Counted from the first letter of the stretch, positions 28,110 to 36,315 are shown. The stretch: 63,003 bases of DNA from Alphaproteobacteria bacterium (GCA_040905865.1 JBBDQU010000002.1:1-63003), one strand, 5' to 3'. Numbers and translations: made by a program. Notes: generated by a model from the sequence alone, not told the origin.

Positions 28110-29893
28110 GCGGTATCCGTCCGGTATTTCTGGGGGTTGAGCGTTCGGTCAGCGGGAAGTGCTGGCGGGCGCGTGGCGATGACGACCGGTTGGGCCTTGC
28201 CTTGTCGCAGCGGTTTGGCCTGCCGGAAGCCGTCGGTCGGGTCATGGCCGCGCGCGGTATTTCCCTTGACGCCGCCGAGGCGTTTCTTAACCCGTCCCTG
28301 AAGGACCATCTGCCCGATCCGGCGCATCTGCTGGATATGGACAAGGCCGTATCGCGACTGGTCGAGGCGGTGCGGTCTGGCGAAACCATCGGCATCTTCG
28401 GCGATTACGACGTGGACGGCGCCACGGCATCGGCCGTGCTGGCGCGATTCTTCGAAGCCGCCGGCGGCAGGACGCGGATCTACATTCCCGACCGCCGCAC
28501 AGAGGGGTATGGCCCGAACGCGGATGCGATGCGACTGCTGGCGGGCGAGGGAATCCGCACCGTCGTGACCGTCGATTGCGGAATTACGGCCTTCGAACCG
28601 CTGGAGGCGGCGCGGGCGGCGGGCCTCGATGTCATCGTTGTCGATCATCATGTTGCCGAGCCGCGCCTGCCGGCGGCGCATGCCGTTATCAATCCGAACC
28701 GGCTGGACGATACAAGCCCCCATGGCGCGATGGCGGCGGTCGGCGTGGCCTTCCTGGTTGCCGTTGCCGTGAACCGGGCCCTGCGCGACACGGGATGGTT
28801 CGAGGGAAAGCAACCGCCGGATCTGCTGGACCTGCTGGACCTCGTTGCGCTGGGCACCGTTTGCGATGTGGTGCCGCTGACCGGCGTCAACCGGGTTTTT
28901 GTCTGCCAGGGACTCAAGGTCATGGCGCGCCGCCGCAATATCGGCCTGGCGGCGCTCGCCGATGTCGGCCGGGTCAGCGAGACGCCGGATGCCTATCATG
29001 CCGGCTTTATCATGGGGCCGCGGGTGAATGCCGGCGGACGGGTCGGGGAGGCCGGCCTCGGCGCGCGGTTGTTGACCACGCATGAACCGGACGAGGCGCG
29101 GACCATTGCTGCGCGGCTCGACGCCTTTAACGAGGAGCGGCGGGCTATCGAGGCGGCCTGCCTTGAAGAGGCAATCGAGCAGGTCGAAACCCGCAAGGGG
29201 AACGAGATGGCCGGGCGCGAACTGGTGTTCGCCGCGGCGGAGGGATGGCATCCCGGCGTGATCGGCATTGTCGCCAGCCGCCTCAAGGACCGTTACAACC
29301 GGCCCGCCTGTGTCGTCGCCTATGAGGAGAACGGAATCGGCAAGGGCTCCGGGCGTTCCGTGCGCGGCGTCGATCTCGGCTCCGCGGTGGTCGCCGCGCG
29401 CCAGACAGGCCTGCTGATCAATGGCGGCGGACATACGATGGCGGCGGGATTCACGCTGGAGCGCGGCGCGGAGGCTGCGTTCCAGGAATTTCTCGCGGCC
29501 CGGATCGCCGACGACATCGGAACGGACGGCATTGTCGCGGAACTGGGGATCGACGGAAGCCTGCAGGCGGCCGGCGCAACGGTCGATTTTATCCAGTCGC
29601 TGGAGCGGCTGGCGCCGTTCGGGGCAGGGAATGCACGGCCACGCTTCGGTTTTCCGGCGGTCCGGATCCTGAAGGCCGATGTGGTGGGGCGCGACCATGT
29701 GCGCTGTTTCATCGGCGGCGAGGGAGGCGCGCGCCTCAAGGGTATCGCCTTCCGGGCGGTGGACACGCCATTGGGTGACATGCTGCTGCGCTCCGGCGGC
29801 ATGCCAATGCATCTGGCGGGACATCTGCTGCGCGACCGCTGGCGCGGGAAAGACGAATCCCAGCTGGTTATCGAGGACGCCGCGAGGCTCTAA
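28106..29893 (+). CDS. recJ: Single-stranded-DNA-specific exonuclease RecJ
   Basis: 595-residue 5'-3' exonuclease of recombination and mismatch repair. DHH-family motifs are present: IFGDYDVDGATASAVL (motif I, about 93), VDCGI (II), VDHHVAE (III) and the later motif in LGTVCDVVPL. The DHHA1 domain contains GGGHTMAAGFTLE, and a C-terminal OB-like region follows (LAPFGAGNARPRFGF). It is translationally coupled to glpX. Its TAA stop overlaps the stop of the convergent flagellar hook-type gene, so there is no room for a terminator between them. Confidence 0.95.
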   Translation: MSGIRPVFLGVERSVSGKCWRARGDDDRLGLALSQRFGLPEAVGRVMAARGISLDAAEAFLNPSLKDHLPDPAHLLDMDKAVSRLVEAVRSGETIGIFGDYDVDGATASAVLARFFEAAGGRTRIYIPDRRTEGYGPNADAMRLLAGEGIRTVVTVDCGITAFEPLEAARAAGLDVIVVDHHVAEPRLPAAHAVINPNRLDDTSPHGAMAAVGVAFLVAVAVNRALRDTGWFEGKQPPDLLDLLDLVALGTVCDVVPLTGVNRVFVCQGLKVMARRRNIGLAALADVGRVSETPDAYHAGFIMGPRVNAGGRVGEAGLGARLLTTHEPDEARTIAARLDAFNEERRAIEAACLEEAIEQVETRKGNEMAGRELVFAAAEGWHPGVIGIVASRLKDRYNRPACVVAYEENGIGKGSGRSVRGVDLGSAVVAARQTGLLINGGGHTMAAGFTLERGAEAAFQEFLAARIADDIGTDGIVAELGIDGSLQAAGATVDFIQSLERLAPFGAGNARPRFGFPAVRILKADVVGRDHVRCFIGGEGGARLKGIAFRAVDTPLGDMLLRSGGMPMHLAGHLLRDRWRGKDESQLVIEDAARL

Positions 29894-31134
29894 CCTTTCA
29901 GCCGCGTCGCGACCTGGTGCATCTCGTCGACCACCTTGATGGTCTGGGCGGCCGAGGAATAGGCGCGCTGGGTGATGATCAGCTTGCTGAACTCAGTGGC
30001 GAGATCGGCGGCGGAATTCTCGATGGCCTGGGGCGAAAATGTGCCGAAGGATGTCTGGTCGGCTTCCAGCAGTCGAAGTTCGCCGGATTCGGTGCTGAGG
30101 GAAAAACTGGTCCCCTGCTGGGGCGTCAGCCCGTTCTGATTGCGGACGACGGCGAGCGGCAGCTTGGCGAGACCCTGGGTCAATCCGTTGCTGAACCGGC
30201 CGACGATTTCACCGGCGGCGTTGACCCTGGCTTCCACAAGCGTACCGGTCGTATTGCCGTTTGACGATATGGCCTGTGGCGTAAAGGCGCCGCCGAACTG
30301 GCTCATGCCGGAAAAATCGACGGCGATCGAACTGGCGGCCGCGGTCGCCGGGTTTGCCCAGGTGATGCCGACAGTCTGGTTCGCGGGCGATATGATCTGA
30401 CCGAATGCATCGAAGGTCATGGCGAAAGGCGATCCGGCGGATACCGCGCCGTCCGGCGTCGTCGCCACCACGTCCCAGGTATCCAGCGCCGCGTTCTTGG
30501 TGAAATCGAACAGCACGGTGTGGGCGTTCCCAAGGTCGTCGAAGACGCCGACGCTCAGGTCGAAACTGGCCGCCGTCGCCGATCCGGCGGGGAGATTGGC
30601 CGACATGGTCGCCGTGGTTGTCGCCGCGGCGGCGGACAGGGCGGCGCCCGCATCGACCCGGATGGGCTGCAGCGAACCCAGGGTGTTGCCAATGGAAAAG
30701 CCGCCGGCGCCGTCGCTGGGCCAGCCCTGGATGAAATTGCCGTTCTGGTCGGTCAGGAAAGCCTGTTCCGCCCCGGCGGCGCCGACCACGCGCAGGTCGA
30801 TAGACCCGGCGCGGGTCAGCAATGTACTGCCGGACCCGTCGAACGCCGTGTTGGTCACCAGAAATCCGGTGCCGTCGATGGCTACGTCGAGACTGCGGTT
30901 GGTGCTGATGATAGCGCCCTGCTGCTCGATCAGATTGCGGGTCGCGGGCTTGATTCCGCTGAACTGGCTGAAGATGGAGCCGTTCCTGTTGGTCACCAGA
31001 TCCGAAAACAGCGTCTCCGAATTCTTGAACCCGCTCGTGGTCAGGTTGGAGACGTTCTGACTGATCGAGGCAAATGCGGCGCTATGGCCATTCAGCGCCG
31101 TAATGCTCGGCATATACATGTAGCTCGCCGTCAT
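29890..31134 (-). CDS. Flagellar hook-type protein (FlgE/FlgF/FlgG family)
   Basis: 414 residues. The N-terminal rod/hook signature SITALNGHSAAFASISQNVSNLTTSGFKNSETLF is at about 7-41. The central FlgE-like domains include a FlgE D2-like stretch (FDLSVGVFDDLGNAHTVLFDFT). The conserved C-terminus is LATEFSKLIITQRAYSSAAQTIKVVDEMHQVATRL. ATG at 31134 was chosen for its GGAGACAGGGAC leader. These proteins are exported by the flagellar type III system. No other flagellar gene is in the window, so this is an isolated copy; it could be the hook protein itself or a paralogue. Confidence 0.85.
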   Translation of the reverse strand: MTASYMYMPSITALNGHSAAFASISQNVSNLTTSGFKNSETLFSDLVTNRNGSIFSQFSGIKPATRNLIEQQGAIISTNRSLDVAIDGTGFLVTNTAFDGSGSTLLTRAGSIDLRVVGAAGAEQAFLTDQNGNFIQGWPSDGAGGFSIGNTLGSLQPIRVDAGAALSAAAATTTATMSANLPAGSATAASFDLSVGVFDDLGNAHTVLFDFTKNAALDTWDVVATTPDGAVSAGSPFAMTFDAFGQIISPANQTVGITWANPATAAASSIAVDFSGMSQFGGAFTPQAISSNGNTTGTLVEARVNAAGEIVGRFSNGLTQGLAKLPLAVVRNQNGLTPQQGTSFSLSTESGELRLLEADQTSFGTFSPQAIENSAADLATEFSKLIITQRAYSSAAQTIKVVDEMHQVATRLKG

Positions 31135-31318
31135 GTCCCTGTCTCCGGTTGCCTTTGCGCTGTGATGTTGCAAGCGGGATGCCAGAGCGCGATTCCTGAA
31201 AACTTCGTAAAATCAGTTGGTTGTTGAATTTTCGATTGTCCGGAATTTCGGCCGGGGGCGGCAAAACCCGCCGATGGCGGCAAGACTTGCCGGGCATGAC
31301 AAAGGACGCGGAATAGGG

Positions 31319-31346
31319 TTGACCTGCGGGGCCGCGCCGATTAAAC
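31319..31346 (+). promoter_or_regulatory. Promoter of tRNA-Glu
   Basis: TTGACC (31319-31324) and TTAAAC (31341-31346) are separated by 16 bases and end 13 bases before the tRNA 5' end, an appropriate distance for its transcription start. Confidence 0.55.
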
Positions 31347-31359
31347 CTCCGATCCTGAC

Positions 31360-31435
31360 GTCCCCATCGTCTAGAGGCCTAGGACACTGCCCTTTCACGG
31401 CGGCAACAGGGGTTCGAATCCCCTTGGGGACGCCA
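31360..31435 (+). tRNA. tRNA-Glu (UUC)
   Basis: 76-base cloverleaf: acceptor GTCCCC pairs with GGGGAC, the T-arm is GGGGTTCGAATCCCC, and the anticodon loop CTTTCAC gives anticodon UUC. CCA is encoded at 31433-31435. It forms the left boundary of a lower-GC island: a copy of its last 18 bases recurs at 35947-35964. Confidence 0.95.
31418..31435 (+). repeat. Left attachment-type repeat in the tRNA-Glu 3' end
   Basis: ATCCCCTTGGGGACGCCA, the 3' end of the tRNA gene, matches 35947-35964 in 17 of 18 positions in the same orientation. tRNA 3' ends are common integration sites; the pair brackets the polysaccharide genes and the recombinase relic. Confidence 0.6.
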
Positions 31436-31635
31436 CTCTGGCGCAAAAGTGGGCACTTCTTCGTCCGCGCCACCAGAGCGGGCGATACCCGTTTCCAGTG
31501 CGCGCTCGGACCCGTAAATTCTGATTTCTTCGTCATGAACTCGATGCGCTGTACGAACAGACGCAGATAGGCCTGTTGTAGCTTGCGGTCGCCGTGCATT
31601 AGCGTTTCCCGCATGGCGGTTGCGAATAAAGCGCC
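31436..31635 (-). pseudogene. C-terminal remnant of a serine (site-specific) recombinase, frameshifted
   Basis: On the minus strand one frame reads RETLMHGDRKLQQAYLRLF then VQRIE, and the neighbouring frame continues as HDEEIRIYGSERALE and on to APEWRP. Joined, these read like the end of a large serine recombinase (typical tail: GD..F..AYLRLFV..V.....EI.I.GS..AL). Restoring one G near 31549, so that GAGTT becomes GAGGTT, would rejoin the frames as RIEVHDEEIRIYGS. The relic ends directly against the tRNA-Glu, where the recombinase of an inserted element would lie. No catalytic domain remains. Its upstream end is cut off near 31635-31660, just before the next gene. Confidence 0.55.
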
Positions 31636-31652
31636 CAGCGAACTGGATCCAA

Positions 31653-32903
31653 ATGCGTATCACTGGTCGAATTTTTATCCCGGGCGTCATTGCCATAATT
31701 GTTAGTCTGCCCATTGTCGCGATATTTATGCCGCAACAGATGACGTTGTACGGCATCATCTTGACGATAATGAGCGGTCTCACGGCACACGAACGTAAGC
31801 CTGTCTGGCATTTTGATATCGGACTCCGACTCGACCCATTTTTGATCGCGATGCTCGCGTTTTTGGGCTATGCGGCGCTTACCGCGCTTTGGTCTCTTGA
31901 TGAAGAGCAGACATTTCGACGGTGGTTTCGGATATGCGGGCTCGCAATCCTTGGGTATTTTGCAATCCATTGTTCCGCGCGCGTCGCCGAACAGAATGCA
32001 AAGCTGGCATGGGTGATGGCGGCAAGTGTATTAATCTTGTTTGCCGTATTCGTCTTCGAACTTTTCACCGGGTTCCTCGCCGCGTCCGTATGGCAGGACG
32101 AGATAGCCATAGCGCGGGCAAATTTACTGAATCGTCCCTCCATGATTCTAGGCCTGGTTATTTGGCCGGCACTGCTCGTTCTTTGGTGTCGGGGTTTTCG
32201 TTGGATCCCAGTATTGATTGGACTATCGCTTCCTGTCGCGTTCTTTTTTACAAGTAGCTTGGGGGCGTTCTTGGCGGCAACTTTGGCGTGTGTCGTCTGG
32301 GCTGTAGCTTCCATCTTCGCGCGTCTTTGCGCGTGGCTTATTGGGATAGCCTTCGCGATTTCGATGATTGCGATACCGATTCTCGCGCTCAATGTGCCGT
32401 TGATAAATAGTGGGTTGGCGTTATTCGCTCGCTATGAATTCTTTTCTGGAGCGCACAGGCTTGGGATTTGGAACTTCGTCGCAACCATGATCCGGGAACG
32501 GCCGCTGCTGGGCTGGGGCCTGGACAGTGCACGAAATATTCCCCAAGCAGATTTACCTCTCGCCTCCGTCCTTTCTAAAGCTGTGGTCCTGGATTATCCC
32601 ACCATACCTACCTTGCCGCTCAGCCCCGCTATGCCGCTTCACCCACACAATGCGGCGCTGCAAATTATTCTGGAAACCGGGGTGGTCGGCGCCGCTTTAT
32701 TTTGCCTGGCGGTTCTTTGCCTGGCGCTTCAATTGTCCGCTCGACAGAACCAATTTAGTGCGCCATTCGCCTTGGCCTCACTGACATCATGGCTGGTCTT
32801 TGTGGGGGCGAATATTGGGCTTTGGCAAAGTTGGTGGTTAACGTCGAGCATTGTGACAATAATTTTCTATACTTTTCCGTTACGTTCAAACGGAAAAGTA
32901 TAA
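31653..32903 (+). CDS. O-antigen ligase/polymerase-type (Wzy/WaaL) membrane protein
   Basis: 416 residues, about 11-12 hydrophobic segments. The Wzy_C-type region has RERPLLGWGLDSARNIP at about 285, then a periplasmic loop with HPHNAALQIILETGVVGAALF, the His-containing motif typical of O-antigen ligases and polymerases. It should act in the inner membrane on lipid-linked glycans. ATG at 31653 gives a clean first membrane helix (IFIPGVIAIIVSLPIVAIF); a TTG at 31620 is an alternative. GC content is visibly lower than in chromosomal neighbours, consistent with transfer. Its stop codon lies inside a strong hairpin. Confidence 0.82.
   Translation: MRITGRIFIPGVIAIIVSLPIVAIFMPQQMTLYGIILTIMSGLTAHERKPVWHFDIGLRLDPFLIAMLAFLGYAALTALWSLDEEQTFRRWFRICGLAILGYFAIHCSARVAEQNAKLAWVMAASVLILFAVFVFELFTGFLAASVWQDEIAIARANLLNRPSMILGLVIWPALLVLWCRGFRWIPVLIGLSLPVAFFFTSSLGAFLAATLACVVWAVASIFARLCAWLIGIAFAISMIAIPILALNVPLINSGLALFARYEFFSGAHRLGIWNFVATMIRERPLLGWGLDSARNIPQADLPLASVLSKAVVLDYPTIPTLPLSPAMPLHPHNAALQIILETGVVGAALFCLAVLCLALQLSARQNQFSAPFALASLTSWLVFVGANIGLWQSWWLTSSIVTIIFYTFPLRSNGKV
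32868..32902 (+). terminator. Hairpin at the end of the O-antigen ligase gene
   Basis: A perfect 14-bp inverted repeat, TATACTTTTCCGTT (32868-32881) with AACGGAAAAGTATA (32889-32902), with a 7-base loop. The right arm contains part of the stop codon. It is followed by AAAA rather than a T-run, so it is a possible factor-assisted terminator or mRNA-stabilising hairpin. Confidence 0.5.
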
Positions 32904-32908
32904 AAATT

Positions 32909-33519
32909 GGGGACTGTCACAGATAACTCGAATTTGGAGTTATCATGGGAAGCATACGCAAGAGCCGTTTGAGCCATTATAAGCAGGACCGCCTGATCGA
33001 GTACCTTGTCGCGGGCACGACGGCGCGGACGGTAGCGTGTCCTTTTGGCGTGAACCGCAAGACGGCGGCCAAATTTTCCTTCGCCTGCGAGAGGTCATTG
33101 CCGATAAACTGGAGACCGAGAGCGAGGCTGTGTTCGGTGGCGAGATCGAAGTGGACGAAAGCTATTTCGGCGGCAAGCGCAAGGGACGCCGGGCCGCCGG
33201 AAAAATCCCGGTATTCGGCCTTTTGAAGCGGCGAGGCAAGGTCTACACGAAGATCATTCCCGACGCCTCCAGCGACACGTTGATGTCCTTCATGGCGCGC
33301 AAGATTGTGCCGGACAGCATCGTCTATTCCGACTGCTGGGGCGGCTACAACGTGCTGGACGTCAGCGGAAATTCAACGGTGTTCCGAAGGCCCATTTCGG
33401 GCTATTTTTGAGGGGCTGCGAGTGGCGTTTCAACAACAGTGAACCGTAAACTAAATTATATCAAATAAAACAATGGGTTAAATAGAGTCGCCTTAGGTGG
33501 TTGTCCGGGGCAGCCCCTT
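32909..33519 (+). mobile_element. Decayed IS1595-family insertion sequence
   Basis: A remnant of about 610 bases. The left end GGGGACTGTCACAGATAAC and the reverse complement of the right end (GGGGCTGCCCCGGACAACC) match imperfectly as terminal inverted repeats. The flanks TAAAAATT (32901-32908) and CAAAAATT (33520-33527) fit an 8-bp target duplication, 7 of 8 identical. The transposase inside is frameshifted and internally deleted, so the element cannot move by itself. Confidence 0.75.
32945..33449 (+). pseudogene. IS1595-family transposase, frameshifted and internally deleted
   Basis: Three pieces lie in three reading frames. Frame one gives the N-terminus (MGSIRKSRLSHYKQDRLIEY then TTARTV, VNRKTAA). 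From about 33070 another frame continues FLRLREVIADKLETESEAVF then GGEIEVDESYFGGKRKGRRA and IVYSDCWGGYNVLDVS, which holds the DDE-type catalytic region of ISXO2-like transposases. After about 33365 the third frame reads KFNGVPKAHFGLFLRGCEWR then FNNSEP, the normal C-terminal motif. The stretch between VLDVS and KFNGVP, which would carry the rest of the catalytic core, is missing. Confidence 0.8.
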
Positions 33520-33556
33520 CAAAAATTCAAATTAAAAATCAAATCAGCGAGTACTA

Positions 33557-35770
33557 ATGCCAAGAAAGAAAATTCTTCTCCGGCTGCTTTCATACGCCGT
33601 AACGCTGGCAATGCTGGGTTATGTTTTTGCCACGGTGAATTTTGAGTCGATTATCGGCCGCTACGCGCTTCTGTCCTGGCGCGACCTGTTATTACTTCTT
33701 TTCCTTATGGCGGTTATCATTCTTGTTGGAACGCTGCGCCTAGAACGCCTGTTGACCTATTTTGGCAATGGCCAAATCCGGTTTGTGGAGACATTTCAGG
33801 CAAACATTGCGGGGCTGATATCTAGCCTCGTATTCATCAATATTATCGGCTCCATGCTTGGGCGGTATTACGTCTTGCGGCGCAGCGGCGTATGCGTTGA
33901 CACCCATGTGGCAATTGTCACTCTCGAGCGCATGCTTTTGGTTCTGATCAGCGGCTGTCTCCTCGCTGTCGGATTGGTCGTCCTATGGGGAACGCCGGCG
34001 CTGCTCGCCGCAGCCAACGAGATTGCATTGATCGAGGTAATGTCGGTAATTCTACTGACCATCCTGGTGACGTTTCTTACGTTTCGGTGGCGGCGCGAGA
34101 TCGCGGTGTTTCGGAGGCTGCTCTCTGCCCGCTACTCCCTGCGTATTGGCCTCCTCGCGCTGTTAACTCTCGCGGCCCAAGGCGTCATGCTTTCGATCTA
34201 CGTCATTTCCGCGCGGAACCAGGGTATCATCGATATCGATTGGCTGCACCTCGCCGCGGCGGCGGCAGTCGTTTCATTTGCGGCAGGGCTCCCGATTAGT
34301 GTCAATGGCTGGGGGGTTCGAGAAGTGAGTGCGATTTACGCATTCGGTCACCTTGGCGTTTCAGCCGTCGACGCTACGGCACTTTCGGTTTTGGTAGGGT
34401 TGGTGTCCACTGCGGCAATCGTATTTAGTGCGCCGATCCTGGCATTGCCACGGCGAACCAAAGCGATCGTAGCGCAAATCCCAACGTCAAATTACATGGG
34501 CCAGCCGCAAAGCCCTGGCATAGCCCCTGCGAATACGGCCTTTCTGCTGTTCGCAGGGCCTTTGGCCGCACTCCTTGTTTTTATAACGCTGCACGTTCCA
34601 TTCCACGAGACACTTATCGCGATCAACCTGTCCGACCCTTTGGCGATTCTCGCCCTTGCACTTGCAGTGCTTTCCTGGTTGAGCACAGGGCCGCCGCCAT
34701 TCCGTATTCCGCGAGCGTTCGGTTGGTGGATAGCAGGTCTTACACTGCTTATCCTGTTCGGGTTTTTGAACGGAGTTGCCCGATTTGGCGTAACGGACTG
34801 GGCCTTGAACAACCGGTTGTTTGGGTGGGCAATTCTGTTGGGATACCTCTCTCTCGGTGCCATGATGGTGGCGACTTGGGGAAATCATGGATTGCGGCGG
34901 ATCGCGGAGGTCGTCCTAACGGCGGGTGCCGTGATTACAATCTTCGATTTGATCCATCGCGAAGTTATTGGATTCTTCGATGTAGACATTTTTGTACTCA
35001 GCAACTTTGAAGGTTTTTCCGCGAACAGGAATGCGTTTGCGTTCCAACTTCTCATCTCTGCATCAGTCGGCCTCGCCTATTCGAAGCTGATCGCTCGAAC
35101 GCGACGGGCGACGGTGTACTGCCCGTTACTGGGCGCCGTATTCGCGGGTATCTGGCGCACTTACTCGTTAACCGGCTTGATTGCCGGAATCTGTCTCGTT
35201 CTCGGCTTAATGCTGTTCCGGATGGTGGATTTGAGAATTCTCGTCAAATCGATTTTGTGGACGGTCTTTATCATCCTGGCGATTTGGCTGATACCTTGGG
35301 CGATTGGTTTCCTGCTGACGGGCGACTCCACAAGTATCAGTACCACCGCGCCCAACTTATATATTCCAAGCAGTCAGGCCGAACGTTGGATGAGCATTAA
35401 AAGAGGGTTGGAAATGTGGTACCAAAACCCAGTATTCGGGGCTGGGTTGGGGGCATTCGCAGATCTCAGGTTAGGAGAACATGGCCAAATTCTTGTCATA
35501 CACTCGGTGCTAATCTGGCTGCTGGCGGAATTTGGAGTGATCGGACTTTTTCTGGTGGCAAGTCTTCCTGTTGCTGTCTTTATACGGGCTCTTCGCTGGC
35601 GGTTGTCTTCCTTGCCGCCGCCCGTCGTACTTTTACTCGCGGTCGTCGTATGTTTTACGGTGTTTGGATTGACCCATGACATTTTTTACCAACGAGTATT
35701 TTGGCTCATACTTGGAGGGTGCGCCGCAGCCTGGGCTGGAAGGCGCAGGAATATTGTAACCCGGGATTAG
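33557..35770 (+). CDS. Fusion of LPG-synthase/flippase-type membrane domain with O-antigen ligase-type domain
   Basis: 737 residues with about 18-20 hydrophobic segments. Residues about 1-310 match the LPG_synthase_TM/UPF0104 family: LERLLTYFGNGQIRF, SLVFINIIGSMLGRYYVLRRSGV, AIVTLERMLLVLIS and SFAAGLPISVNGWGVREVSAIYAF, the family's NGWGVRE motif. From about 330 onward it resembles O-antigen ligases, with ANRNAFAFQLLISASVGLAY, RTYSLTGLIAGICLVLGL, and WYQNPVFGAGLGAFADLRLGE...VIHSVLIWLLAEFGVIGLFL near the end. One continuous frame with no break supports a real fusion. GC is low, as in the neighbouring island gene. Likely role: moving a lipid-linked glycan or lipid and ligating it, but this is inference. 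Confidence 0.75.
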   Translation: MPRKKILLRLLSYAVTLAMLGYVFATVNFESIIGRYALLSWRDLLLLLFLMAVIILVGTLRLERLLTYFGNGQIRFVETFQANIAGLISSLVFINIIGSMLGRYYVLRRSGVCVDTHVAIVTLERMLLVLISGCLLAVGLVVLWGTPALLAAANEIALIEVMSVILLTILVTFLTFRWRREIAVFRRLLSARYSLRIGLLALLTLAAQGVMLSIYVISARNQGIIDIDWLHLAAAAAVVSFAAGLPISVNGWGVREVSAIYAFGHLGVSAVDATALSVLVGLVSTAAIVFSAPILALPRRTKAIVAQIPTSNYMGQPQSPGIAPANTAFLLFAGPLAALLVFITLHVPFHETLIAINLSDPLAILALALAVLSWLSTGPPPFRIPRAFGWWIAGLTLLILFGFLNGVARFGVTDWALNNRLFGWAILLGYLSLGAMMVATWGNHGLRRIAEVVLTAGAVITIFDLIHREVIGFFDVDIFVLSNFEGFSANRNAFAFQLLISASVGLAYSKLIARTRRATVYCPLLGAVFAGIWRTYSLTGLIAGICLVLGLMLFRMVDLRILVKSILWTVFIILAIWLIPWAIGFLLTGDSTSISTTAPNLYIPSSQAERWMSIKRGLEMWYQNPVFGAGLGAFADLRLGEHGQILVIHSVLIWLLAEFGVIGLFLVASLPVAVFIRALRWRLSSLPPPVVLLLAVVVCFTVFGLTHDIFYQRVFWLILGGCAAAWAGRRRNIVTRD

Positions 35771-36054
35771 TTAATACTCGGTGACCCGAACGGCAAACGT
35801 ATCCGTCCATTGTGACTACTATACTGGCGGCTGTATCGGGCATTGTTGGCGGTACGGCTGGTTCACCGGATCCTCACCTTGGGCAATCCGTTATGTCAGA
35901 CCTTTACTGTCCTTGAAATTGCAATGATACAAAATTTCGTGCTTATATCCCCTTGGGGTCGCCATTTTCAACCAGGCGACAGGTTGAATGGCTTCCGGCC
36001 TTCCGCGGGCCGGCGCCGGCGGGTGTTCACTGTCTGTGTTCGGAAAGGTGAAGC
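35771..36054 (+). other. Right end of the island and leader of the DUF4170 gene
   Basis: No gene is seen. It holds the tRNA-Glu-like repeat at 35947-35964, and after it the sequence becomes GC-rich again, with a small GC hairpin (CCGGCC...GGCCGG around 35996-36015). GGAAAGG at 36041-36047 is the ribosome site of the next gene. Confidence 0.5.
35947..35964 (+). repeat. Right attachment-type repeat, copy of tRNA-Glu 3' end
   Basis: ATCCCCTTGGGGTCGCCA differs from the last 18 bases of the tRNA-Glu gene at one position only. Same orientation, 4.5 kb downstream. It marks the likely right junction of the low-GC insertion. Confidence 0.6.
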
Positions 36055-36276
36055 ATGGCGAAGCAGCTATTGCATATGGTTCTGGGTGGCAGGCTGAAGT
36101 CACTGGACGGTAACGAGTTCGCGGATCTCGACAAGGTCGATGTGGTGGGCCTGTATCCCAATTACGAAGAAGCGAAGAAGGTCTGGCGCAGCAAGGCGCA
36201 GGCCACGGTCGACGACGCCATGACCAAATACTTCGTCATCCATGTCCATCGACTGCTCGATCCCGACGACGATTGA
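36055..36276 (+). CDS. DUF4170 family small protein
   Basis: 73-residue soluble protein (MAKQLLHMVLGGRLKSLDG, then VDVVGLYPNYEEAKKVWRSK, then YFVIHVHRLLDPD). It matches DUF4170, a short alphaproteobacterial family of unknown function. GGAAAGG lies about eight bases before the ATG, and a strong terminator follows 40 bases after the stop. It is the first chromosomal-type gene after the island. Confidence 0.85.
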   Translation: MAKQLLHMVLGGRLKSLDGNEFADLDKVDVVGLYPNYEEAKKVWRSKAQATVDDAMTKYFVIHVHRLLDPDDD

Positions 36277-36315
36277 AGGCCGTCCGCAAGCCGATCCGGC
36301 CTGCGCCTCAAAATG

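Noticed and set aside
28064-29824. 586-codon minus-strand frame over recJ
   Set aside because: Shadow of recJ, with no protein-like pattern and no ribosome site.
31217-31570. Open frames reading through tRNA-Glu on both strands, including the tail GDSNPCCRRERAVS
   Set aside because: These residues are translated tRNA sequence, a familiar artefact where a recombinase frame runs into a tRNA gene. Only the part before the tRNA was used as evidence.
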